Below are positions 1 through 11,879 of a stretch of 64,000 bases of DNA, piece after piece. Position numbers and translations under genes: made by a program. Source of the DNA: Aphrocallistes beatrix (Eukaryota > Porifera > Hexactinellida > Sceptrulophora > Aphrocallistidae). The number at the start of each line of letters is the position of its first letter. Positions within the stretch are counted from its first letter, which is position 1. Location: positions 2,914,001-2,978,000 of the forward strand of contig OY725490.1 in assembly GCA_963281255.1 (NCBI GenBank), written 5' to 3'. The notes under the pieces are model-generated. The model was not told where the DNA came from. It made no database searches and saw only the letters and a program-made list of their open reading frames with translations.

Positions 1-2906
1 TCACTTCCTTCACCGTGTCGAACACCCAGTTGTTCTCAGGAGCTGCTTGGAAGTCTACCTGTATGAATGGAATGCACTGGTGAATAATTCGTTGCTGACA
101 TGTAGGTGAGGATATTGGCAGTGAAACAGTACGTAATAGTTCATAAAACTGAACATACTCCTTTCAAATTTCCTGTAAGTTTAAACAACTTAAATCAAAG
201 ATTAGTCATCAGTATTATTGAATGAATCAACGAATTTGTCGTTCTTGTAATGTAAAATAAAGACTGATAAGGAAACTGATCATTTAAATATCTGATTTAC
301 TCCTGAATACCGTACTCGGATAGTACTCGAGTAATGGACTCCCTAAGAGGAAACTCATTTTATTCTACTCATCAGAATAAAATAATTTAGAGTACATTCC
401 TCCTACAATTTATCCAAACATTTATATCAAGGGCGTAGCACGACGGGCAAAGTGGTCGGGCATTCACATGCATTGCAATTCTGGACTAAAAAAGTAGTCC
501 TGCGCTCGCCACACCTAGCCAAATCTTTTTTACAAAGTGGTGCGGCCTATCCGGACCTGCCGAACGGCTGCTATGCCTCTGATGTTATACTCAATGTCCG
601 CAGGCCCAACCTCCTCAAGTTCTATTGTACTTCATGAAGATATAAATATTGAATGCATTGCCGTCGGAAGCTCATAAAAAACGCCATTGCCATTTGTTGA
701 TCAGAAGGTGAGCTCACCACCTAGCACCTTATCTCCCATATAACTAATACAGTTCATAAAAAAGTGGGAAGACCATGGCCTTACCAGCCGCACAGCTTCC
801 TACGACCATGGAATAATTATTTCATAATCCATGAATTGCTCAACTTAATTATTAAACTGTTTGCCATAGTCACCACGGTTTAACATGAATACCCACCTCC
901 ATATTGTTATCGTCATCTCCTGAACTGGAGCTGTCTGGGTCTGCGCTCTGCTGTATCTTCCACCTCTTGAACTTGTCGATGAGCTCCACGAGACAAGAAG
1001 TCTTCTTGGCGTTCCGAATGAATCTGTGTCTCATCAGCTCCTTAGCCGAGGGACGGTCTTCTGGATCTTTGTTGAGACAGAGAGACACGAACTCCTTAAA
1101 ACTCTTGGAAAATTCTCCCGTCAGCTCGGGGGAGTTGTTCTTAGGGATCAGGAAGAGGACACGCATCGGGTGCAGATCTGAGTGAGGAGGTTCTCCCTAC
1201 AAATATCTCATATTGAAGTATACAGAATACTATAACAGGGTATTATACAGCCCTCCAGAGATACGCTCCTAGTCTCAAGCCCATAAATCTCCATACGCTT
1301 AGATCATAAATAACATTATGATATGGGTAAAATTTCTAAGTTGACTAATTCATGAATTATCAATGAATTACTCAAAATTTGAAACTAAAATAATGAAAAA
1401 ATATTTGATATTTCGCTTAGGGACTGAGCAATGTTAGAGGTATATAACATGAGCAACCTTTTAACCACTTTTGGGCATAGAATCTGCACTAATGTTTGAG
1501 ATTTTGAATAATTCATTAATTGAATAATTCATAATTCTTCATCATCTTTCAATGAATTAGTCAACTTAGGGGCAAATTGGGTAAATCTAAATTTTCACGC
1601 TCCTGAACACTTTCGGCTTAAAATCAACGCCTAAAGGAGTGTCTCACGCTCCTAGAAAATCCCTTGACTATAACATAGCTATTTTATTCCAAACGCCTCG
1701 AATGTTTGGACAGAAGGCAGGGGTTAGAAGTTAAAAAAAAGGCATCTGGATATAATCTAGTATACAATACTGTACAGTCTTTTATATATTATCTGATTTC
1801 ATGTTTTGACAGTAACATATGTAATAACTCCATCTCATACGTATCTCAGTATTAATGGTGAGGAGAACTCACCTTGGCTAGCTCTATCGCGGTGATGCCG
1901 AGCGACCAGATGTCTGCCTTGTAGTCGTAGGCAGACTGCTTGATCACTTCGGGTGCCATCCAGAAAGGAGTGCCTACGAAGGTGGTCTTCTTCGTCAGGG
2001 TGTCAGTCAGCTGGCCGGCCACTCCGAAGTCTGCCAGTTTCACCTCCCCACTCTCTGAGAGGAGAACATTGGCCGCTTTCACGTCTCTGTGTAGCTTCCT
2101 CTCGTTGTGCAGGTACTCCAGTCCTTTCAGCACTTCCCTCAGGATGCAGCTGATGTACGTCTCATCGAACGCCCCCGACTTCATGAGGTCCAGAGCTGAC
2201 CCTCCTCCCAGGTACTCCATTATGATCCAGAGCTTCGTGCCCTGACGAGACAAACACCTCAGAATTATAATTAAGTTTTGGAAGAATCATGAAGTGTCAC
2301 TTTGTGATGAAACTCTCAAAATGAATGAAACATGTGTATTTCAATAAAAAAGTATAACTTTAGTTTTAGGATAAGATTATATCACATCATTCACGAGTAA
2401 CTCCTCACACCATTTGCCAATATACTCGAATAACTACCTCCTCAATAATTGTTTATGGCAAAATATTGCCTCTTTCATTTATAAAATCAGACTATTTCCT
2501 AAATCCGCAATTCGAACTATTTTCTTTTTCGAAAAGTCGAACCATTTCCGCATTACCAACTAATCTCTATCAAATGTGAAAGTTTATAGAGATGGGAAGT
2601 ATTATAGACTCTGTGTAGACATACCTTGAGGTAGGATCCGAAGTACCTGGTGACGTGAGGACTGTCGCACTGTGCGAGGACTGTAATCTCGGACTGAATA
2701 TCCTCGATCTCATCCTCCGCCTCCTCAAGATCGATTATCTTTATCGCCACGACTTCCTTGGTGCGGTTGCTGATACCCTTGAACACTTTCCCAAAACTTC
2801 CCTTGCCGATCAGCTCCAGCTTGGTGAAGAGCTGCTCTGGGTCGGGCTTGGGGGATTTGATGTTGGCGGGGTCTCCAGATAACGGGAGGAAAGATGCCAT
2901 GCTCAT
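1..2906 (-). CDS. STK24/25-like: GCKIII (STE20 family) serine/threonine kinase, STK24/25/26-like, C-terminus beyond left edge
   Basis: Four exons on the minus strand join in phase 0: 2625-2906, 1873-2241, 897-1196 and 1-58, each with GT/AG borders (donors GTATGT, GTGAGT, GTGGGT). The first gives the glycine-rich loop [29 protein letters not shown] and SYLK. The second gives [19 protein letters not shown], the catalytic loop [17 protein letters not shown] and [17 protein letters not shown]. The third gives [10 protein letters not shown] and the end of the kinase lobe with [10 protein letters not shown], then an acidic serine-rich linker. Exon 1-58 gives [11 protein letters not shown], matching the start of the regulatory tail. 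The family is known as the MST3/SOK1/MST4 group acting in STRIPAK- and CCM3-linked control of polarity, Golgi position and stress. Start is Met at 2904-2906; a second Met two codons on is equally possible. All kinase motifs are intact. The C-terminal dimerisation region lies outside the window. Confidence 0.95.
59..896 (-). other. Intron of the GCKIII kinase gene
   Basis: Intron between the last two visible kinase exons, with donor GTGGGT at 891-896 and acceptor AG at 59-60. It includes a GC-richer patch at about 425-620 with a short open frame that I cannot assign. No RNA gene is visible. Confidence 0.7.
1565..1672 (-). repeat. Dispersed repeat, copy 1 (in kinase intron)
   Basis: About 108 bp related in inverted orientation to 3042-3190 and 38744-38890. 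Shared landmarks are AACCAAGGGAT at one end, then GACGCTCCTTTAGGCGT, GGAGCGTGAAAAT and ACCCAATTTAC. Three copies in 64 kb indicate an interspersed repeat. No coding capacity or clear terminal repeats are seen. Confidence 0.6.
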
Positions 2907-3041
2907 TACTTGAGTTATAACCTTCTAAGCAATTCAATAAGAACTGAGCACAGCGCACACACAGTGTGTGGAATTTGAGTATAATTTGAGTATTTTGAGT
3001 GTGGAATTTGAGTATAATTTTGAGGAATTTGAGTATATGCC

Positions 3042-3190
3042 AACCAAGGGATTATCTAGGAGCGAGAGACGCTCCTTTAGGCGTAGGATTTTGATCCTCA
3101 AAGTGTTTAGGAGCGTGAAAATCCAGAATAATACCCAATTTACTCTAGATTATGATGTTATTTATCGATATTTGACACATAAATTCGAGT
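3042..3190 (+). repeat. Dispersed repeat, copy 2 (5' of kinase gene)
   Basis: Same family as 1565-1672 and 38744-38890. It lies just upstream of the kinase gene, after a short tandem stretch (2968-3035) of GTGTGGAATTTGAGTATAAT units. Confidence 0.6.
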
Positions 3191-3229
3191 AGAGATTCAA
3201 AACTCGTCCGGATACCCCGCATCAGTTAT

Positions 3230-4440
3230 TTAAATGATTTATTGTATTTGAAAGTGGTACAATTTTGAAAGTGGTATTTTGAGAGTGGTACAATTGGAAT
3301 TTACTTAATCATCGTCTATCTAGCATAGATGTATTAGGTTACACTGAATCGTTTCATTTAGAACAGATTAGTAATGGTACAGCAAAGCTGAGCCTTTCTG
3401 AAAAGTGGTACGGCGACGCCGGATCACTCTGAAAAGTGGTTACCCTTATTAGGACATTCAATACTAAATAAATGTGAGAATCAAACGTATAATTGAAAAT
3501 GCTTATTCTTCGTGGAAGATGATGCATTTCACCAATTTTTTGAAATCATAGCATCCGTTGTTTAGGAAATGCAAATACATTAGGTCGTCTATTAGGCCGC
3601 GCAGCCTGATAGGCGATCGAAATGTCTATATATATATATTTCATTCCTGTTATTTTTCGAAGCTAATTTTTGAAGAATTTCAACATAATCAATTTCTCGT
3701 GTATATCATTGACAAGATATTATGGTCAAATAAAGTAAATGAAATATAGAAATATCGTAGAGACACCAACAATGAAGTTCCATTGGAATATATTGATAAT
3801 TTGATACGTATGTCAATAATACCTCATCAACTAACTATTCATATTATAGCCATTTAAGTACAAAAATCAGATTCAACAGTTGATTAAAACGATTGGTCCT
3901 AAAATCCAATTGAGACTAGATCCAACACGAGTAGTACCTTCTAAGAGTACATGCAACTTGAAAGTTTATGTTGGTATTCAGAACTAGCCACAAAAAGCAT
4001 TTGTTTACTGTACAGACAGGGCCACCAAGAGAAAATAGGGACCTCTGGTCAAAAAATATTGGGGCCCTCCCTCAGACTTGATGACATTTAATTAATCCCA
4101 CAAACCCCAGGGATGGTTGGAATCACCCCTAGTTTATAATTTGTATCGTATAAGTGATCATCATTTATCATGGTAATCATTAGATATGAGCTCTAAGTAT
4201 AAATCAGGTGCTTTCAGATGGGAATTAGGCTCAGGCGTCCTGGAACATGGGTAAAACCCCTTGGTGGCCTAAAACAAGGATGAATTAACTCTTATTCAAT
4301 AATTTATGAGAAACAAGTCAATATCATCACTAAGGTTATTTTATCTAGTATTAGCAGAAACATGATAGCATTCATTCTCGAAAGAAATGGAGAATTAGCA
4401 TATATAGGCAATAAAGTCGATAAAATTGAACACAGTAAAA
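3230..4440. other. Intergenic, no gene recognised
   Basis: AT-rich spacer between the kinase gene and the membrane-protein gene. It has small direct repeats of GAAAGTGGTA near 3250-3290 and 3400-3440 but no convincing reading frame. Confidence 0.5.
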
Positions 4441-4461
4441 AAGAGTCTTCAGTTTTAAGTA

Positions 4462-5667
4462 ATGACAGTAAAACATGAATATAACTACAAACCTCTTATA
4501 TTAGATTATTGGGTCATTTTATTGATTTTGAATGGAGTTATATGCTTGTTCGTCTTGCCATTTTGTACTATTTGGGCTATTAAAGTATTCCAGCATCTTA
4601 TTCAATCTATAAAATCATATCGAATTAACAAGAAGATAGATTTCCTGGATACTCGAGTTCGTAAAAGGATTTTATACAATTATGAAACACACATCGTGAA
4701 AGACGTTATTCTGTTAATCCTTTGCTGTGCAGAAATATCCGAACCTATAATTCTTCTTCTTTTTAGAGGTGTAATCATTGAACATTATCAGTATTGGTTG
4801 ATCCCAAAGCAGTCAACCAACACAACAAAATCCACTAACATAACAAAGTCTATTAACCCGTGTACACCGGACGAAACTGTCAAAAATATCATTTATACAG
4901 CATGGGAAACTTTTGACAGTGGCTGGGGTAAGTTTTTCTACCCTATTTTTTTCATCGGTGCTCTAGGATTTTTACTTCTTTTGTCTTTCCTCGCTCAATA
5001 CCTTTCAAAACGATATTTTCTGCACCCAATTAAGAAAAGCTTATTTTCACACCTAATGATATTTTTCTTGCAGTCGCTAACCATTGGTATTCTCCTCAGT
5101 AATAATTATACTGCCATTCTGCTGCACTTCATCATTCCCATATTCTGCTGCATGGATTGGTACATATTTTTTAAAAGTAGCAGAAACCTGGGTTATGTGC
5201 TTAGGTCGAATCTGAGAGATTTGAGTCTACACTTCACTGATCGTCGCCTCTATACAGAACAATGGAAACTCTATCAAACGTACCGGTTTTTCATGCCAGT
5301 ATTACTAGCAGCGTTAGGTTTCGCGATTTTCTCGATAGTATTACATAATTGCTCAAAATTTTTTGAAATTCTATTAAATTCGAAGTGCCTCTTTTCTTAT
5401 TCGAGCAACACTAACGAAAACTTCGATAAATTTCAAACTTCGCAACATATAAGTCTCATTATCAGTAGGATTATAGGGTTCGCGATTCTGTTAATACAGA
5501 TGATTCATTTCATTCTGCTCGGTTTTCCTCTCTATGTAATTTCTATTGGGATGGTTTGTTCAGTTTGTTATGGAAAATGCTGCGAGAAGAAAAGACCAAG
5601 ATATCGGTATAATTACAGAAATTTGGCACACCTGTTGGAAAAATTCAATATTCACCCTCCCTATTGA
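4462..5667 (+). CDS. Orphan multi-pass (about seven-segment) membrane protein, intronless
   Basis: A 401-residue frame with no intron. Hydrophobic segments lie at about residues 17-43, 80-103, 159-180, 195-213, 217-237, 275-295 and 330-368, the last long enough to be one or two helices. The loop at 107-158 carries N-glycosylation sequons (NTTK, NITK) and cysteine, so it is probably extracellular or luminal. Basic stretches follow segments 1, 3 and 5 (KSYRINKKID, KRYFLHPIKKS, RSNLRDL), and the tail is cysteine/arginine rich (CCEKKRPRYRYNYR). The number of segments and lack of introns resemble lineage-specific receptor expansions, but I see no DRY, NPxxY or other class motif. Function is unknown; an orphan receptor or channel-like protein are both possible. 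Start is the first Met, at 4462. Confidence 0.75.
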   Translation: MTVKHEYNYKPLILDYWVILLILNGVICLFVLPFCTIWAIKVFQHLIQSIKSYRINKKIDFLDTRVRKRILYNYETHIVKDVILLILCCAEISEPIILLLFRGVIIEHYQYWLIPKQSTNTTKSTNITKSINPCTPDETVKNIIYTAWETFDSGWGKFFYPIFFIGALGFLLLLSFLAQYLSKRYFLHPIKKSLFSHLMIFFLQSLTIGILLSNNYTAILLHFIIPIFCCMDWYIFFKSSRNLGYVLRSNLRDLSLHFTDRRLYTEQWKLYQTYRFFMPVLLAALGFAIFSIVLHNCSKFFEILLNSKCLFSYSSNTNENFDKFQTSQHISLIISRIIGFAILLIQMIHFILLGFPLYVISIGMVCSVCYGKCCEKKRPRYRYNYRNLAHLLEKFNIHPPY

Positions 5668-6071
5668 CTGTTCATGAACATAAGTTTGGGATGGAACCTA
5701 TTTGAAAACTCTGTATTGTAGACAGTACTGCAAGAACAGTTTTATGTATATTTTTGACTCTACTTTCTGTAAACTGTAAAGTCCCTGCATATTTTTCAAA
5801 GTTCTTGAAAAAGTGTGAAAATATACACATAACCTATTTAGTGATAGCTATAGACTATAATAAAATTAAGACAGTTTGACAAGCTAAGGATGAGAAGCTT
5901 TAAGAATATATAATCATATTATGGATATATTTATAATGATTAAGACACGTACAAATACTAAAATAAAATAGAAATATAAGAAATCGCAAGTTCATATTGC
6001 AGTACAAATTCCGCCAACAAGTGATATATGGTGACATCCTATGTAATCCTAAGTAATGAGGCTGGTGGGAG
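5668..6071. other. Intergenic between convergent genes
   Basis: About 400 bp between the 3' ends of the membrane-protein gene (plus) and the gelsolin gene (minus). It is AT-rich, with AATAAAA-like polyadenylation signals near 5857-5870, and contains no other feature. Confidence 0.5.
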
Positions 6072-8516
6072 TTAGAAGAGAGCCTTGAATTCTTCGCAAT
6101 TCGCTTCGTTAGCCTGTGACACGACAGTGATGTGAGCTAGGGGATGCTCAGTCTTCATCAGGTAGTTATGCGCATAGGGCATTCCGTTCTGTTTCTCAAG
6201 CTGAGAAGCTCCATTCCCGATCCAAACGAAACAAGAATCCCCGATATCGACAATGAACACGTCGTTGGGATCTAGCATGTCACGGCTGACTTTCCCATCG
6301 GAGATCTGAGTCATGTTCAGTTTGCCAGAGTCATCGGAGACTTTGAACACACGCGGGGCACACCTAACCAGCTGACTACGGCGCTCCTTCGCAGCTTTCT
6401 CTCCGTCCGTGGGTGCAGTATCGCTAAGCGCCTTCATGAACTCGCTAGTCTTTGCCTACATAGAGAAGACATTGCTTAGATAGTAGAACCTCGTTAATAC
6501 AAACACAGATAATACCAAACTCCGGAATCCGAATGCGAACAGATATTTTATCCGCTACGGAGAATATACATGTAAATCAATCGGGTTAATACGAATTCCG
6601 GCGGATAATACGAACAAATTTTGACCGTCCCTGGTGTTTGTATATATATATCCATTCGTTGCCACAGGAAAGTGTTGCGTCATTTCCGGTTTAAGTTATT
6701 TTAATGGAGAAGCCATATGAGTTTGGGGTAATTACCATAAATAGAAAAATCCCAAGTGCATCAGATGGTTTAACGAGGTTCTACTGTATGTGTTAGTCAA
6801 ATAACACATATCAGGAGACCAGACTCTACTATACACAGTATAGAAGTAAAGCATTGAACAAACCAGATCTTCTTCTTCCAATGTTTCTGCCTTCGCCTTC
6901 GGACGCTTAGACTTGAGGTCTTGCAGGTACTGCACAGCTCGGTACTTCTCATCCTTGTTGCAGGTCTTGCCGTTGTACTGGAATATCGTAAGGCCCAGGT
7001 CCAAGATGAAGACGTCAGAACTGTCGAGCAGGGATTTCTTCAGTGGGACCTGTGAATAGATGGAGTAAGTGTGGATAGACATTCTTAAAGAACCTCTTAT
7101 TAAGCATAAATACTGGAGAAAAGTCTAATTGGAATGGAACAATTTGCGAATAGGAGCGTAATTGGAACGATGTTTAAAAATACAAATCGTGAATTATTCG
7201 CTTCTCACAAAGGAAATTTATATATAAATTGAGGATCTTTACTGTAATAGTACATAGCCTCTGCAATCCTATCTTAACTGTCATTGTGAGTTACCACCTA
7301 ACACTGGGCATAACTCCATCACTCACCTCTCGTATCTCGACATGCTTCTTGTCTCCGTGCAGGTGCAACAGTCTGGCCGTGTACTTCTCTGGCTCCACGT
7401 GTCTGAACCCTGTGTCCACGCCCCCCTCCCACAGAGTCATGGCAGGGAAGTACTTCTTGAAGAGAGTGCTCTCCTCTCCCTCCACCTCTCTGTGCTGGAT
7501 GGGCTTATCGTCCAGCAGGGTATCCAGCTCCACTGTCTTGTACGCAGCTGTCCCATACTCGTCCTGCATAGAAATAATTCAGTTCAGTAGAATAATGCTA
7601 ATGGTACCCAGAATAATTCAAGCATATTCAATTGATTGATAACAGACAGTACCTACTATACAAGGCCGTAGTAACAGGTGCATACATGCCAACCTGGGCC
7701 ACGATAAAAGCGGGATGGAGCGTTGAATTTCGCGGGACATAATGGAAAGGTACTATAGATAGAATTTAAAAAAGTGGGACATAATGGGGAAATTTAATGT
7801 AAAAGCGGGATATTCGATAAATTAGCTCAATAGAAGAGTGAAAAAAACGGGACCGTTGGCAAGTATGGAGGTATAAACTGGTCCGGTTGAGACTAAAAAG
7901 CGGTAAGGGGCTGAAACCAGTCTAATCATACAAAATTTTGAGGCTAAATTTTTCAAAAGTGGTCAGGTTGAGACTGGACCAGTGGCTAGGACCCTGCTAT
8001 AACCAATGTGCTTAGTAGTGATTTCGGTGCACATTTCAAAGACATAATCTCCATCTTCCAATATTATGAAAATTTCATGCTAGATAACATCAAATGGAAA
8101 GAACAGAGTTCTCGGAGACAACTCGATGCTATGAAAGTACAGTCTATATGGAAGCACTGATATAAACCTAATCCATCCGTGCTACTATCGAGTCTATTTA
8201 CACTCACCTGTGTGGAGTGCTTCCCGATCCAGAAGTGCAGGTCGTAGAGCAGAGCGTCGCTATTCTCCTCCTTGTAGGTGTTGAGGATGATGTAGCTGTC
8301 TCCGTTGTAGAAGGAACCGTAGTCCTCCTTCGGCCAGCCCACCACCTTGAACTTCTCAATGCGCCACACCTGTATGCCCACGGCATCTCCTGCCCCCTTC
8401 CACGCGGGCTCAGTCTTGGCCGCTTCCTTCTTCACTTGGCGATCCAAGTCCGATCCTATCAGTGCCACATTGCTGTCCTTCCAGTCGTAATCCTTCGCTT
8501 TGACAAGTCCTGCCAT
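6072..8516 (-). CDS. Three-domain gelsolin/severin/CapG-like actin-binding protein, four exons
   Basis: Exons 8208-8516, 7327-7563, 6864-7049 and 6072-6455 join in phase 0 with GT/AG borders, giving about 371 residues, the length of severin/CapG proteins rather than six-domain gelsolin. Domain 1 has AWKGAGDAVGIQVWRIEKF, then YGSFYNGDSYIILNTY, HFWIGKHSTQ and DEYGTAAYKTVELD. The linker holds the usual VEGEES...LFKKYFP and the start of domain 2 with GVDTGFRHVEP. Then come LLDSSDVFILDLG and YNGKTCNKDEK, and the last exon has domain 3 with LDPNDVFIVDIG and FVWIGNGAS. The family severs and caps actin filaments under calcium control in the cytoplasm. Start Met (MAGLVKAKDYDW) is at 8514-8516. Introns 1 and 3 hold transposons, and another lies just upstream. 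Nothing in the frame looks broken. Confidence 0.93.
6481..6788. mobile_element. TIR element (MITE), Tc1/pogo-like, in gelsolin intron 3
   Basis: Ends are TAGTAGAACCTCGTTAA and the inverse TTAACGAGGTTCTACTGTA, with TA at both borders as for the Tc1/mariner/pogo superfamily. It is about 308 bp with no transposase frame. It lies wholly between exons 6072-6455 and 6864-7049. Confidence 0.7.
7681..7866. mobile_element. MITE, CATACATGCCAAC family, copy 1 (gelsolin intron 1)
   Basis: Starts CATACATGCCAACC and ends GTTGGCAAGTAT, an inverted repeat. The interior shares AGCGTTGAATTTCGC, GGGACATAATGGGGAAATTT and TTAGCTCAATAGAAGAGTG with the second copy at 8559-8774. It is 186 bp and non-coding; its target duplication has decayed. 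Confidence 0.75.
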
Positions 8517-8558
8517 TCGATCAGAAAGCTATATTAGTGGATTTCAGTTTAGTTATGG

Positions 8559-8774
8559 CATACATGCCAACCTGAGCCATGATAAAAACGGGGCGCAGCG
8601 TTGAATTTCGCAGGACATGGCGGGACGCAATAGAAAAGTATTATACATGAGTAAAAAAAAACGGGACATAATGGGGAAATTTCATGTAAAAGCGGGACAC
8701 TCGAGAAAATTAGCTCAATAGAAGAGTGGAAAAAAGCGGGACGTCCCGCCAAAAACGGGACAGTTGGCAAGTAT
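8559..8774. mobile_element. MITE, CATACATGCCAAC family, copy 2 (just upstream of gelsolin start)
   Basis: 216 bp with the same termini and interior as 7681-7866. It is flanked by a direct repeat GTTATGG (8552-8558 and 8775-8781), which fits a hAT-like 7-8 bp target duplication. It sits 43 bp from the gelsolin start codon, so it may lie in the 5' UTR or promoter. Confidence 0.8.
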
Positions 8775-8781
8775 GTTATGG

Positions 8782-9600
8782 AATAAATAAATTGGATCAA
8801 AGAGACTCTGGATTAGCATACATAAGAAATGAAGTATGGTGAATGTTATGTATGAAATGGGATTCTAACAATTCAAGTGTTATGACAAATCATTATGGTT
8901 AAATAATTAAACACAAGTGTGAAGCGGGAAAAGAATTGGTACGGCGATTTAATTAACCCTAATTGGACTTGGAATGTTGAAGTGAAAGTGAAGGTTAATT
9001 GAAAGTGAACTGAAAGTGAAAATGAAAGTGGGAATTTTCTATTTATACCTTTGACCCCAAGTCCAAGTAGGGTTTTAAGAGAGAGTTTGTTTTATGAATA
9101 ATCTAAGATAATAACTCTTGAATTTTTGTAAAGGCATGCACCAGAGATTATTATAAAATTACAGTTGAAACAGGGGTTTCTTACTATTTCTTTTCAGATC
9201 AAAATAGTAAGAGTAAACCGGGAGTAATAAAAAACCGATGGAACGTACTAGTAAACTCGGATTTCTTACATTATAAAAGAACCGATGAAAATTAGTTATA
9301 AAACGAATTAATTAACTTGTGCAGTAAAAATTGTTAAGAATAAACCGATAGTAAGGATAACTCGGTGCAATAAAAAAACAGTTTCAGCTAAAAATATTTT
9401 ATTATCCCTTTCCCGTAGAATAAGGTTTTACAGCAAATTCTTTAACCTTGCAATTTATCCAAGCACTCGTGTCGTCATGTTTAGACCAGGACCAAATCCT
9501 GGATTTGGGGGTCAACCAAGAAATTTGAGAAGTAAGAACTTTGTTGGTGGTTTTGAGTTCTAGGGGTTCTCTTTGACCAGAATTAAGCCCATGCAACTTT
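8782..9600. other. Intergenic with purine-biased simple repeat
   Basis: Contains a GAAAGTGAA-rich stretch (about 8975-9035) within a segment beginning TTAACCCTAATTGGACTTGG and ending GACCCCAAGTCCAAG. A related segment in inverted orientation lies at about 33170-33265. No gene is seen. Confidence 0.45.
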
Positions 9601-9812
9601 TGCATGTTTGGGCAATTTTTTAATGCAAGCTTAAATATTTTGGCGTACTGTATTTTCAAAAATCGACAAAATGAGTTTGCATTCCAGAAAAGGTGCTGTA
9701 TAACCGCATGCTATGGTAGTGTGACTCAAGATAGTGTATACGTATATAGGATGATCATCCTAAAATTTTAATATTAAATCCTAAAGATGCTAATATTACA
9801 CGAAGTTAAAGT

Positions 9813-10300
9813 TCAGTGCAAAATATCGTGGGACATACTGTAAACAGGTGTGGTCCCAGGGGGAAGTATCATTTTCCGCGAGTTTGATTCTGTGGCCTCG
9901 GATTTCATTCGACTGCCTAAGCCAAAATCATAGGAAGGATCCCAGATGCATTTTTTGCCCTTTCGCCCCTGTTTGGAAAATTCCTGTGACCACACCTGAC
10001 TGTAAATGTCCATGTCAGCCAATCTCGGTTGTATTAGCCGTGGACCAACATACTCAATTAGGTTTTGATGTTGATATTCGTATTCAGCATTAAATTTGGA
10101 ATAATTTAAGGACTGAATATTTTCCTTGACGACGCAGGAATGTGCAATATTCCAATCTCAAACATCCTAGTAACCCCTTGTTTAGTTCCACTATATTTCA
10201 TGAGTTCAAATAAACATAAATCAATACTCTACATGGTCATTTATTAGGATTTTCTGAATGCAGAAATGTCTGAATTATTCAGGCACCCCTAAATATGTAA
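9813..10300. repeat. 3' flank of NHL unit A, repeated behind units B and C
   Basis: The stretch with AAAGTTCA, GGGACATACTGTAAAC, GATTCTGTGGCC and CCTGTGACCAC, then TTTTCCTTGACGACGCAG and CCAATCTCAAAC, recurs at about 13820-14050 plus 14790-14990 (unit B) and at 17960-18400 plus 18940-18980 (unit C). It marks the tandem duplication unit that carried the NHL genes. Confidence 0.7.
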
Positions 10301-10310
10301 TTCAAAAATA

Positions 10311-11574
10311 TTAGAAAATCTGTAGACAAGCAGTATCTTTCTGATCCACAACGATAATCCGACCTGTATTATCTAGTGCTATTCCAAACGGATAATAGAA
10401 CTCTCCCAAACCCTGACCTTTCTTACCAAACTTATGTATCTGCTCTCCCTCCTGACTAAATACATACACACAGTCATTACTGTGGTCACTCATAATGATG
10501 TTATATTCTCTGTCTATGTCGAAGCAGTATGGACTGTTTGTTTGTTTAGCATTACCACGAGTTATGAGTCTGTTGGTTAGAACGTGATCTGAACTGAACA
10601 CAAACAAACACGGATCACTCTCATCTAGCACCAATACTCTGTCTCTTGGAACCTTGACGTCACGTGGACACTTCAACACTCCTATTCCTAGCATGGAATG
10701 GAACCTGAGATCTTCTGTCAAGATTTGGATTCTATGGTTATAACGATCACACACGTAGATATTGTTATTTCTGTCAGAAACATCCAGACCTTGTGGATAC
10801 TTGAATTGTCCTTCTCCACTCCCTTCACTACCAACACTCTTCACTAGCTTACCTCCTAGCTCGTACACATTCATACAGTGACCTTTGTATTGTGTAACAA
10901 TCACTTTATTGAGAGAAATACAAATTCCTTCTGAGCGATTCATTTTCTCACTAAACATAAATAGATAGTCTCCGTTACACTTGTACACGATGGTTGTTTT
11001 CATCTGCTATGTAAATATTTCCAGTTTTGTAGTGTATAGCTAGACATCTGGGACAGTTCAATTCTCCTGGAGCTTTCTGGTCTGTGGTTTTCTTACAGGA
11101 GTAAGCAGTAGGGAGGTGTTTCGTCTTGTAGTCAGGGACGACAGGTTTGACTTGAGGAGGGAAGGTGCGAGTGAGAGAAGTGTTCGACTCACCATTAAGC
11201 TTAATACTCCCGAGCTGTTCTATGTCAGTTTCGAATAGAGGATCCCATTCAAACTCTATTGCATGGTCTAGTTGATTTGAGAGCTTTGTAATTTGTTCTT
11301 CGATTAACTTGTTAACTCCTTCTCTCGTCTCATTGAGTGGAATATCAGTGAGTTTATCTGAGCAGAATGATTTGACTGTGTTTAATGTTTCAAGCATTTT
11401 ACTCAATTCTCGTGTCTTCTTATTAAACTCCGTTTCTATCTCTTCAACACGAGAGAGGAGGTTATTCTCTCTGATTCGTAGAGTTTCATGAGACCGCTTG
11501 AAGCTGTCTTGTATCTTCTTTCTGGCTTCTTTTATTTGCTCAATGAAATTAGTCTTTACTTCGGCACTCGCCAT
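10311..11574 (-). pseudogene. NHL copy A: coiled-coil/NHL-repeat protein, broken by an 8-nt deletion
   Basis: The first 199 residues (start 11572-11574, MASAEVKTNFIEQIKEAR) give the N-terminal coiled coil, EFEWDPLFETDIEQLGSIKL and the first NHL strand up to NNHRVQV. Intact copies continue with FSCNGDYLF. Here eight bases are missing at about 10978, so the frame meets a stop directly after VQV. The rest of the propeller (10311 to about 10985) stays open in another frame and is otherwise well preserved, ending in TACLQIF. A truncated coiled-coil protein could still be made. Blade residues differ from the other copies at the shared variable positions (see findings). No RING or B-box is present. 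Confidence 0.85.
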
Positions 11575-11879
11575 TATTATCTAAATTCGCTAGAGATCAA
11601 TAAGTATTAGGTTGAAGTGAGTTAACTGATCAGAAACAAAAGGGGTGTTGTTTCTATTTTGAATCCTAAACTATTTGAAATGATTTTGCTTACGCATACA
11701 GGGATCAGTGGCGGCGGAACCAAATTATTATTAGGGGGGACTTTTCCTCCGGAAAAAAAAATTGTCCTTATACACTCATAGGCTAGTTTAAAAATGTAAT
11801 TCGCCTATAAAAGATACACACAAATGATATCTACATATATACATGAATATTTGCTTAACTAAATTCAGTAGTACGTATA

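Noticed and set aside
452-637. Open frame in the kinase gene intron
   Set aside because: Lies wholly inside an intron on the opposite strand with no recognisable family; could be a repeat remnant.
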